The notes under the pieces were generated by a model, which saw only the letters and a program-made list of their open reading frames with translations, was not told the DNA's origin and searched no databases. A program made the translations under genes and the position numbers. Shown piece after piece: positions 12,185-24,000 of a stretch of DNA of 64,000 nucleotides. This DNA is from Bolinopsis microptera (lineage: Eukaryota; Ctenophora; Tentaculata; Lobata; Bolinopsidae), in contig NC_087076.1 of NCBI RefSeq assembly GCF_026151205.1, forward strand, positions 2,379,902 through 2,443,901, given 5' to 3'. Each line of letters opens with the position of its first letter. The stretch's first letter is position 1.

Positions 12185-14164
12185 TATAAAATAGAGCAAT
12201 GGACTAATGGAGCCCTGTGCTTACCCCTGCCTTGTTATAATCAGATGGAAGATATTTTGCTATCGGTTCCCTGAATCTCTTCCTTACCCCGTATGTTTAA
12301 ATACATATACACTATATAGTATATATAAGGTATATTAAGTATATTCTCCCCCTTCTGAGTGTACATGTGACTGTGCCCCTAGTTCTGACTGAGCTGCCCT
12401 ACAAGGCCCAGTAGTAGCAGTAACAGTAGCGCAATAGTACAGTCAACTGCTCACATCCTCCATTGTTCAGACTTACAGACAGATGCTGTAATGTTCCTAT
12501 TGGACCACGACTACTCTTGCTATGCTTCATCTTGTAACCTTTATTGTGTAAATCTGAAGGCTGTTACCGTCCTTTGTTGAATAAATTTATTGTAATTAGG
12601 TTTCTTTAAACGGTTCTTGTTATTTCAATGTATTACGGCATATAATAGGCATATAAGATACTTGCAGTAGTTACACTCGAACTTATAATAATTTTAGTAG
12701 TATAAGTTCCTCTGGGAGAGTGTTGACTAATGAATGTAGAACTTGTAGCCCTGAATCCTGATTATCGCCAAGTCATTCCCCCAGACCTCCCTCTCGTTGT
12801 GTTGCCCTGTATTACGGTCGCATCATCACGCTATTTATATTAACATTTTATAATTCCGCCGTGGCTAAACAGGCATCATTTCTCGTCTATTTTCTAAAAA
12901 AATCAAAAAATGGTGAAATTGGTGACGATTTTTACCTTGTTTGGTAGCATTATAAACAAGGTCAATCTAAAATCTGGTTTAAAAATAGGGCCTGGAGGTT
13001 GATTTACTGATAAGCACAACTCTCTGGAATGTTATTTTTAAAGCTAGCTTCTCGAATGTCGTATCTTAACAGGTTATTCAGAAACGTCATAATTTAGAGG
13101 TCCAATCTACATACAGTAGTTAGTAAACCCCAGATTTACCGCAGAGTTTATCTACTTGGTTTTGTGTTATTTTCCTTATAATTAAAAAAGCTTAAGATCT
13201 CGTGTTATATATAATTAAAGATCTCGTGTTATATATAATTAAAGTTTTAACAGGAATAATGGAATATAGTGTGCACCAATTATAACCTCTGTAGGAGCTT
13301 CAAGCAAGACACGGTCGTTTATCGTCAGGTAACCTCCTAACTATAAGTATTTGATTCTAGATCAGTACCTTCATTCTATAACTTCTCCCGGATTGCTGCT
13401 AGGTTTACGGGTTGCTCAGTCCTTTCATTTTTATTGGCAGAGCCGCAAAATACTTGATAACCAGGGCAGATTGAATTTTAGCAGGGGGCTGGATTCTGGA
13501 ATTAGACCGTCTTGGGAATTGTAATTTGAATTTGCAATGATTGAGAACCACATTGCTATCCCCGTTTAAATTTATTCATTTAGTGAAATTTCATGATTCA
13601 AAATTTACAACAATTAATCAATTTTGAAATGAAGAATTTTATTAAAAGGGAACATTGCAAACGTCATTTGTGGGTTTGCGAGAGGTAAATTTGAGCTAGA
13701 AATTTGAAAAAATAGCCAGTCAATAAGTATTGGCTTCACCGTAGTAATGTTTAAAGTGCAAGGTATTATAGGTAGACTGTGATAGTTACATTGTGTTGAG
13801 AATGAAGAAATTTGAGAATTCTCCGTTAATCGTGAAATTATTCAAGTGTATACTCGTAAATAGCTCCTTCCCTCGCCCACTGGGTCTACTATCCTCATCA
13901 AATTTTAGAGGTTGTGTCAGATTACCTCTTTGTCGGGTTCAAAAAATAATGACAGGAAAATTTGATTAGTTCAGTTGTCCGTTAACGCGAGGTATTTTTA
14001 GATATAATACTCGTTTCTTCATAAATTTAATTTCTAATTTGCACACTCGCATCGATAATTAATAGCCAGATGGCTAACTAAGTGCGATTTCAGCTATTTT
14101 TCTTCCTGGCTTGAATTATCAGTGCATCTCTCGATAAATCAGTATAATATTGGTCCGTAACTTC
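12185..14164. other. Intergenic, nothing coding
   Basis: No gene recognised. A 25-base unit (AAGATCTCGTGTTATATATAATT) is tandemly doubled at about 13194-13243. Confidence 0.35.
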
Positions 14165-14372
14165 TTAACGCGTTACCAGGTTACCAGGTAACCAAGTAAC
14201 TAGGTAACCAGGTAACCAGGTAACCAGGTAACCAGGTAACCAGGTAACCAGGTAACTAGGTTACCAGGTTACCAGGTGACCAGGTTACCAGGTGACCTGG
14301 TAACCAGGTAACCAGGTAACCAGGTAACTAGGTTACCAGGTTACCAGGTGACCAGGTTACCAGGTTACTAGG
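14165..14372 (+). repeat. GGTAACCA/GGTTACCA octamer array
   Basis: About 25 copies of an 8-base unit alternating between GGTAACCA, GGTTACCA and GGTGACCA. The core GGTNACC is palindromic, so long hairpins are possible. Related arrays lie near 20137 and 20997. Confidence 0.9.
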
Positions 14373-14471
14373 TAAGTTTTCACTCTTACTTCCACTAGTT
14401 AGTCTCTACAATTAGTATTTCTAGAAGCTACGTCTTGTAGGACTGGTGCACTGATGGTGCAACTTATTTAA

Positions 14472-14823
14472 TTGACGTTTAGTTAGTTAAAGGAATCGAT
14501 ATTGTCATATTAGTAATTCAAATAAATAATATTGACTTCTTGATGATCAGTAATTTGCTATGTTTCTCGAAAATCAAAGAACGAAGCAATTTTGTGTCTT
14601 CACACTGTTCCCTTAGTATAGGCTATAAACTCTTAACCAGATTAGAGTTGACGTTTAGTTAGTTAAAGGAATCAATATTGTCATATTAGTAATTCAAATA
14701 AATAATATTGACTTATTGATAATCAGTAATTTGCTATGATTCTCGAAAATCATAGAACGAAGCAATTTTGTGCATTCACACTGTTCCCTTAGTATAGGTT
14801 ATAAACTCTTAACCAGATTCGCT
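14472..14823 (+). repeat. Tandem duplication, 176-base unit
   Basis: Two direct, almost identical copies beginning TTGACGTTTAGTTAG at 14472 and 14648 and running to CTCTTAACCAGATT. Few substitutions, so a recent duplication. Non-coding. Confidence 0.85.
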
Positions 14824-15619
14824 ATTTAAATATTTATTGTCATCATGATTCACTTCTGATTATTAACGACCTATTAACAGTGCACGTACGGGTTATACCA
14901 TCAGAGATTTCTTCAGAATTTGAAACTTTTAGGAGGAAATTTTGACGACTTCCGATGTTCCCTATAATTTATTATTTCCTTTCATTTTGACTCTTGTATT
15001 TGTTAGTTAACACACATTATTTATCTGTATCACAGTGAACCTCGTGATCACACCGTTTTTGTGTATAGATATTAGGTCACGTGTACTTCGGAGTTGCTAA
15101 ATCTAAGTTTGAGTATTTGTGAAATGTACCATGTACTTTAGTATTATGTAACGAGGTAATGTAGCCACATTATGGCTCGTTCAGTCCACAAAATGTTTTT
15201 GTTTCAACCCTGGTGTCTGTTTTTCTTCGAAATATCACCAACCACCAAGCCATTTAAATATGCTCAATATGATTTTAATCTTCTAGTTTTAGTTCAAAGT
15301 TATTGTTGTGTTTTAGATTTTATAAATAAAACGGCTTAAATCTGAATGTTGTTGATGCTTGATAGTAGTAATCTCATGATTAGTTGATATCCGTCAGCAA
15401 ACCTTGTGATTTTAACATTCATTGCAGAGCATTAAACATAAAAATAGGTTTGGCTGGTTATAAAAGTTTGAAGCTAAGCCAAAAACCAAAATTTGTCTTA
15501 CGTTCTTCTTGAGTACATGTGATATAGCTTTGAGCAAATACACTTTCTCTATAGTTTAATGGTGTAAGTACTCTAGTAGCTAATAGAGTAAAGTAAGCCT
15601 AATCCTCAGTGAATACACC
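14824..15619. other. Intergenic, nothing recognised
   Basis: AT-rich, no coding or repeat signal recognised. Confidence 0.35.
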
Positions 15620-16059
15620 CTGAGTGACCAACCCTCTTTCGAGGGGTGCCCCTCCATGCCCCTCTAAACGCCCCTCAGTGGGCCTAATGCCCCTCTTTTG
15701 GAGAGGCATCAGTATTTATCCCTCTGAAGCAAGTAAAACTGTTCAAATCAGCTAATTTCCTCAAAAAAATTTCGCCGGTTGCACTGGGATTACTTTCAAA
15801 TTCAACCGTTGGAACTATTATTTAAGTTTTCTAATTGCGTATTGAGTTATTATGGGTTATAGGAGTGTAGGAGGAGGGGGGGGGGGGGGCTAATTATGCA
15901 CTGGTATACATGAAAGTATAAAAATGTAATTTGTACGACCCGAAGGGACGAAGCTCGCCGCAGGCTAAGCTTCATCTAGGGCTAGACGCCCCTCTAAATG
16001 CCCCTCTTTTAGGTCAAGATGTATGCCCCTCCAAGTTATTTTTCTCTGTTGGTCAGTAT
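15620..16059. mobile_element. 440-bp element with TGCCCCTC repeats and 9-bp duplication
   Basis: Flanked by the direct 9-base duplication GAATACACC (15611-15619 and 16060-16068). The ends share TGACCAAC in inverted orientation, followed on both sides by clusters of GCCCCTCT/TGCCCCTC. The interior holds a 14-base G run (15876-15889). No coding capacity. A 9-base duplication is typical of MULE-type elements, but the superfamily is an inference. Confidence 0.65.
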
Positions 16060-17085
16060 GAATACACCAGTTGGATTTACCCCTGATTCGGTGAGATTCT
16101 GGTAAATTGGTAAAGGTGTAAAGTAGGTTGTACACTGGCCAGTAGTTCCAGTTCTAATTTAGATAGTTAAATATCGTTTAAATGTGCTACACGTCACGTA
16201 ATTGTGGGATTCCTTTATATCACTGGGTCGAGAACCTGGTGTATTCATACTTGAGCTCTTTTGTTGTTATATAGATATAATTATTGCTCTCTCTATGATT
16301 AGTGTGCAATAAATGGGCTGTAGCTTGAGTCTTACTTCATTTAGTTGCCAGGATTGAGGATTCACTTTGACTCAGACTGTGCTTTATCCTGGAAATACGC
16401 GTGATTTGGCTGTATTAAAGTAGATATTTCTGTTCTATCGCCGTTATTAAAGTGCATACCTGTAATGTTGCCTAATATAATTTGTCTGACATCAAAGTTT
16501 CCTAAAGACAGTAGCGTCTAGCGCAGTCAGAGTTCTTACTCCCTTAAATAATTCTAAAATTTCCTTATGAGTTCAATGTTTATTTGCCATAATATGGCAA
16601 ATAAATATTATTAGGTCATGTCGATTTCCCTATTTAGAGCAGTCTTGAAAGGCTTGATGCTCTAGCAGACCCCGCAATTTCTTCATTAATCTTAAAGCTA
16701 TACGTAATGTGGGGCTGATAAAACCTGGGTTAGGTCTAGACAATTTTAACCTGATAGTGATAGTTTCATATATATCTCGTGACAGCTCTTTAATGAAGGT
16801 TCCATTTTTGTCAGTTTTTATGACAAAAATGGCACGTGTAGTAAATATTGATAGCTGAGCATCACAATTCTTCTAGGAACAACTGATTTGATTATAATCT
16901 GTTTTAATCTGATAATTTGTCAGGACATTATCTCTACTATAATTCAGAGAATTATTTTTGTTGTATGTACGACCGCCCACGTGCAAATTATCAGATTAAA
17001 ACATGAGTGCAAAAATCATGATGAATTGAGATCACGTAAGCAGATGTTGGTACTGAGGCCGGCTAGTAATGGAGATTGTTAAGAT
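16060..17085. other. Intergenic, possibly degenerate LINE upstream part
   Basis: No intact gene. The 3' part may be decayed LINE sequence leading into the reverse-transcriptase remnant at 17086, but no motif before it is recognisable. Confidence 0.3.
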
Positions 17086-17172
17086 TTGCCAGCTGTTCTG
17101 GAATACATAGATTTCAAGAGAGCTTTTGATATCGTAGACCGAGGCAAAATGTATAAAATATTTGTAGCCTAA
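17086..17172 (+). pseudogene. LINE reverse-transcriptase fragment
   Basis: The frame reads LPAVLEYIDFKRAFDIVDR followed by GKMYKIF and a stop. YIDFKRAFD is the motif A region of non-LTR reverse transcriptases, with its catalytic aspartate. Flanking frames are broken by stops, so this is a short inactive remnant. Confidence 0.7.
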
Positions 17173-18072
17173 AGTTATATAGGTTGAGAAAACAGACATA
17201 GTGATCAGGGTTAGGATTGGACATGTTGCGTATGGTTCGGTGTTTCTCAAGACAGCAATAAAGATCAAAATACACCAACTTTTGTCTTTGCATGAATTGC
17301 GGGGATTAATGAAAATAGTTTATAAGATGTTTATTGACTGAAATATTTATTTTTCAATTTTTACCGTAAAATTATGAAAAATGATACCCATTCATTCTTC
17401 AAATTTTGATCAAATGGGCATGGGCATCGATAGGTTTACCAGTATTAACTGGCTTCGACTGAATGCTTTATATTATTTATTAAGATTAGATCGCAATTAA
17501 ATAAATTCTATGGTTTCCCTACAAGACATAACCACTAATGATTGCGAGATCAGATCTTATCTAGAGGATATCTTGTATCAATGTGCCGATAAATTGTACA
17601 CTAATTTCATTAGTTGTGTTCCTTATAATAATACAATTAGTGGTTCTTAACTCAGTTGCAGACCTTATATAGTTAATAGTTGTATTGTAATATTATAATA
17701 AAAAGATAAAATGGTCTGTTTTGTATAGTATCATGTTCACTTCCAGCAATTTAACTTGCTAATGTAATGGTTTATTTTACGAATTGCTGTTTTTTTGGTA
17801 CAAACTACCTTCAATCCATTCTTTTACTTGTTCTCTTGTTATATAACAACAGCTTGTGAGTTGTGTGTGGTTGATCATGATATTTATATTTATTGTGTTG
17901 ATAAATCAATACAATGATTCTCAATTTGACCGTATTTGACAACTCATTGTTTCAATTTATTCTTGGCTATCTGGCACCTAATAACATTATTTTAAAGTAG
18001 TTCTCGTCAGCGCTTTATTTTGTGTTTAAGTTGGAAATGTTCAATTGTCGTCCCTGAAGAGAGGTTTACAAT
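17173..18072. other. Upstream region of adenylyl cyclase
   Basis: AT-rich DNA before the putative first coding exon at 18073. It should hold the 5' UTR and promoter, but no TATA box or initiator can be assigned with confidence. Confidence 0.35.
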
Positions 18073-21000
18073 ATGTCCTCCAAGACAATGGTCTTCCTCA
18101 ATGAGGTAAGAAGGCATTTAAACACTTTTATAATTTTTATGTTTGAAGAATTCTCAATTCTGCTATCAATAATCAATTGTGAGGAAATCTGTTTTCCTCT
18201 AAAATGAAAGTTTTTCTGAACATTCGAAATTATAATCTGTAACATTATAGCTTTATAGGAATGCTATTCAAATACACGCATAGAAATTAGAATATCAAAA
18301 TTTCTTAATCAAGAATTTTTAGAGCTTTGTGTTTAAAATTAGTGTTTGTTAATACGGAGACAGGTCGCAGCATAGTGTAGTCTGGAATCTGGATTATTAG
18401 ATTAATAGTATTATCCAGTATCATAGTCACGGTCCCACTGAGTGTTGGGCGAGGCCGACGCGAAAACAGCTAGGTAGGCGGTACAAAGTTACAAAAAGTA
18501 TGAAAATGGAACAGAGATGTTAACATTGCAATTTGCGCAGCTAGTTTATTTTAAAAGTTACTGCAAACGTTATGGGAAGGTATTTCTCGGATACCAAAGT
18601 GAACTACATTAGTTCCTAAATTTATCACTTTCAAATTAATGGCAAATAAATTAAATTAATGGAAAATAAATTAATTTAATGGCAAATAAATTAATTCAAT
18701 GGCAAATAAATAAAATTAATGGCAAATAAATAAAATTAATGGCAAATTAGATCAATGGCAAATAAACACGTACAAATTTCCCGTCCAAATTTTGGGTACT
18801 CAAATTTATTGAGCCCATAGTTTTGGCACGCAAACTTTTGAGAACTAAGGTAGCTACTGTGTAGAAAACAGAAAGCAGCTCTGACATTATGAAAATATCC
18901 CTAGTATAGGTGATAGGTTTGCAGACATAGCTATAGGCTTGTTGCATCTAATCAGAAGAGAGCAGGAAATAATGTTTGTGCCGCTCTATAGCGCACATTT
19001 CAGTTTCCCAACCAAAACTAATAACATTGATAAATATCTAGATGGGCACTGGACATTGACGAGAGATACAATATCATATTGGTCTGTTTAATAATATTAT
19101 TTCGTGTGCGACCGGGATCTGATTAAACTCTAGAGCTGAAACGTTCTCGGTGGCCCTGTTATAAATGCACTATTTTCACCTGTTCTGTTTTGTTGGTTGG
19201 GTTATATATAATGCAGGGTATTTTCCAATACCACAATGCCTGAATGCCCGCCTTTTCGAAAATGCTACTCAGAGTGGAATAATGAGAAACCTGTGGTAGC
19301 ACGATATTAACTTATTATCGGGTACTTGGCAGCGCGTGATTCCAACACCACGAGCCACTCTGTCCGTCTAGGCTAGCTGTCTTACTTAACATTTAAGACT
19401 TAACTAATCGTGCTATAATTCTGTAGGTGGTATTCTTTACAATTGTTATAACTTTAATATAGTTATTCTAGAAACTTGTAGATTAATCTGCAGTGCATCA
19501 AATCTATTATCAACTATCCTGCTAACAAAGTAGTACCACTGATGCGACAACACAGTGATGTACTCTAGACTAACGTTCTGCAACCCTTGTTATTACCATT
19601 CACAATAATTGTAAGTCACAAGATTAACCAATAGGTGCGCAATATTCGAACCAGTGGCCAATCAGGAAGCAAGCTGAGCCCCGCAGACAATAGTACTGCA
19701 GAATCCATAATCACTAAATTTAGTCAGCTGTTTTTGCAGCCGCCCGGACAATATTTGCGTGGTACTTTTATTCCAATACTTGCACTTATAGACTTCGTCC
19801 TGGGAACAGAACTCTCTGGAACAAAACTTTATTTTTTCGACAAGTGCGCTGTCAGCTAAAATACACTGTACTACAGATTTACTAAATGACATTGTTACCT
19901 ACACTTGTACTTAGTAGCCTCCCTCCAGATGTTTCTCACCAATCTCTGAAGCTCCTTGTAATTATTGTACATAATAACATACTACCTCTATCATAATACC
20001 TATAACATAACATATAATACCTATATTTAGTACCAATATAATAACCTCCATTTACACAGAGCATTTTAATCACCATTACATATCTGTCGGTGTGTTATAA
20101 GGCAGCAGCTGTAGTGTCTACCAGTGTGTTCCTTTGTAACCTGGTAACCTGGTAACCTGGTAACCTGGTAAACTGGTGTGTAGCTCAAGTGTTTCCGTTA
20201 TTGCGCAGTGAGTTTCCCTCCCGCCACTAGACTTGAATTGTTACCTACTCTCTTCTCTGCCTCATCAAATATGTCTCTTCTCTTTTTAGATTTACCGTTA
20301 CATTATTACTGATTACCCTCATATAATAATGTTTGTAATTGTATGTAAAGTTGAGGTAAGATGTACGTGGTATTGCTTAATAAAACTCAACTCGTGCTTG
20401 TTATCTTTATCGTTTGCCGGTCTGACTCCGAATCTTGATTGTTCCTTCGCTTCTTTTCATACGTTTTCTTTTCTGCGATTGTTGTAGTATCATAGTTTTA
20501 TTGGTAACAGTCAGTCAATGACTCTTGTGAGAAATGTGCCTTGTTTTGAAGTGCTTGTAATGGCTACTACAGTGCCTCTTTTCAAAAGAAAATATGTAAT
20601 AAGGAAACAACTGTAAATAATGACATTATAAAATATAACACAATTCCGGAAGCAATAATTGTAGTCTAAACGATAATTGCAGCCCAGGCCGGGTAACTTG
20701 AGATCCATTTAAAGTTCGTTGCCTTAAGTCTAGTTTAAACTATTATCCTCCCTCAGCTCTAGCGGTTTCAAGTTTATCAGTCATTTATCTCGTTACTCTC
20801 AATATTTGGAACGAATACAATAGAGAGCTTTCCGTCCTTCAATTATGTTGTTCATTGCCAAGTACCCATTGTATTTGTAGTTACATGACCGTGTTTGTTA
20901 GTATGTTCTGTGAGTTGAGACTCACACGATAGTTTCCTTACAGCTCCTACTGACTACTGTGTGTTGCTTGGTACTGACTACTGTGTGTTGTTTGGTTACT

Positions 21001-24000
21001 GGTTACTGGTTACTGGTTACTGGTTACTGGTTACTGGTTACTGGTTACTGGTTACTGGTTACTGGTTACTGGTTACTGGTTACTGGTTACTGGTTACTGG
21101 TTACTGGTTACTGGTTACTGGTTACTTGTAGTAGTAGTACTTGTTATTTATTTTTATAGCCTCACAAACTCTGTAGAACCAGACCCCTGTCAATTTGTCA
21201 CTACTTTATTAATAATCACCTGATTACTGGTTGCAGACTGTCTACATGAACCAACTAGAAGAATATGAAGAGAGAGAGCTCCCTTTTAATAAGTCTAATC
21301 AGTTTGCCCACACCCTCTAGTTAATTTATTACTTCTCAGTGAAGTCAGAGAACACCGTCTTGATCACGTAAACAGCCTCGGCAACGTTGACATTTAACAC
21401 ACAAGCCGTCCGGGTACAAGAACATTATTATTATTTATTATAGTACCAAATATACAGAATATTAGTATATTATGATAATAGTAGAGGGACCCTCAATTTG
21501 AGCCAACTCCAATACCAGTGATGTCTTGTACATTAGAAATATGTTTGTTTGGCTAATTCGTTATAAATTATTGAGATATTAAATTAAGGAAAATAGTAGC
21601 TGTTTAGCAATATCTATGGTCTCTAATATACACCCTCTAAATATATATAATCTCTTATGCAAAGATTAAAGAAGGATTATATATATGATCTTTCGATGGA
21701 ATCTAAGATATGTCGTTATAATTTTACGATCGCGCATAGTACAGTAAGCTTTTCTAGGATAATCTTGTTTCATTTGCCTTCTTCCAGTCGCAGAGAGACT
21801 CGCTAATTGGCTTGCAAGTGATGGAATACCTACTGTTTCACCTTTAATTAATATATTCGCATATATGATATATCTACCATAACTCTAGAATAATTGACAC
21901 AGCTATATCGTTAGCTATTAGCGACACTATACGGCACGGCATATAATTACTATTTACTATAAATAGTAGTCGTTCCTTTCCGTGAGCATCTCCACAACAC
22001 TCAGCATCAGAGCAGCACGTTAAGCAATTTATAAAACGGAAAGTTACAAATCAAAAACAGGTGCAATATATCCCTTTTTGTTCCCGAAGTTCTGGAATTG
22101 AAGACATCGGCGTAATCTTTTTTTAGAACGTAACGTGCTATTTGATTTGAGAGATTACTACTTACTTACTGCCGTCAACTTTAAATATCATTCCTATTAA
22201 ATGAGACGAGTATGAATTATACTCGGATGTTGGAGGCCATTAGCTTAAGTTTTACCCTAGAGAAAGATTGATTGATTGTGCCACCTGGTTGAAACAGGTG
22301 CTGCCATGCTGAGTATGCACCTGACACGAGACACAAGACACGTGCCTGAGTATGCGTGTTGATACTAATATTATAAATCCCTATAACTTTTAGGAGCCGC
22401 AATAACACTTTTATTTTCGTCTGCATCCGTCGCTTTTCAGTTGATATATTATTTTATAATTGATCAAGGAATGGAAGAATTGTGTATTTCTGATTTGCAA
22501 CCTTTTTTCCTGTATTATTAGATTGATTTTTCCTGCGGGCGTGAAACATTTTTGTCACAGACTTTGAAAAACGTAATCGCTCTTCGTAGTCTTACGATTC
22601 TTGAATTCAGGAAGAAGCTAAAATACTACCAGCCTGTAATTTGTCATAGCTGTTAATGGATTTTCTATTGTCTCTTGATACTGTATCCTTTGAAGAATAT
22701 GAATTGCATGTTTTTTCTTCTGATGAACGAGAATGAAAGTTATTTCATATGTAGCTGTTAAAAGTGTTTAAGACTAAATGCCGATAAGCACCTTTTAAAG
22801 AGACTTCATGTACTTTATTTATAGTCTGTTTTGAGTAGAAGCCGTCAGTAGCCCCGAAATTCCTGTTAGGTTAATTTATCAGCATTGTGATAGGTTAATT
22901 TATCAGCATTGTGATAGGGCAGTTGATCTGATCGGCACCCACCCACTGATAACAGAATACGGCAATTCAATCTACGGTCACACCACTAGCGTCAGTGACG
23001 GGTTACATTTATCCATTTGTCAGTAACTCTGACATATACCGAATTTAGACTTGAACTATAGTTGCTAAGCTATAGTTGCGGGTGGGCGACAATTGACCCC
23101 CCGACAATTGACCCCCCGACAATTGACCCCCCGACAATTGACCCCCCGACAATTGACCCCCCGACAATATAATTGAATACAATTGACCCTGACCCTGACC
23201 CTGACCCTGACCCTGACCCTGACCCTGACCCTGACCCTGACCCTGACCCTGACCCTGACCCTGACCCTGACCCTGACCCTGACCCTGACCCTGACCCTGA
23301 CCCTGACCCTGACCCTGACCCTGACCCTGACCCTGACCCTGACCCTGACCCTGACCCTGACCCTGACCCTGACCCTAACCCTAACCCTGACCCAGGATCC
23401 TGACCCTAACCCGATCAATTGACCCCAGTGTAATTACATGGGGGGTCAATTGTCGGGGGGGGGGGGGGGGGTCAATTGTCGTACTAAACCCTAGATTTCG
23501 CGACAATTGACCCCAGTGTAATTACATAGGGGTCAATTGTCGGGGGGTCAATTGTCGGGGGGTCAATTGTCGGGGGGTCAATTGTCGGGGGGTCAATTGT
23601 CGCGGTACCATAGTTGCTACTTGCTAAGCTATAGTTGCTAAGCTAAAGTTGCTTATGTTTCAATTTCTTCCTTTCCTCGAATTTAATTCCCAACGCTCTG
23701 TTAGGAAGCCTTATTTCATGACCCCAATGCTCTCTTTAATTTGCTATTTGCCGCAAACTTAAGCTCTGTTGTAAGTTTCTGAGATAATGATCTCTCTCTC
23801 ACTAGGTAATCTGGTGAGTGGTGCACTGTTTGCGACTCAAGCCGTATATTTGCCCCCAGTATTCTGTAGTGGTCTGTAGCGAACACCACAGACTACCGAA
23901 ACAAGCTAATTTACAACATTCCCTACTAACCACTTAACGCGAACTGTTTCCCACAGATGTGACATTAGGTGACCGTTCAAATCGCTTCTTAACTATGCGT

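Noticed and set aside
20959-21159. Frame repeating LLVTGYW
   Set aside because: It comes from the 7-base GGTTACT array.
23065-23422. Long open frames reading DPDPDP, TLTLTL and VRVRVR
   Set aside because: They are translations of a stop-free hexamer array, without splice or start context.
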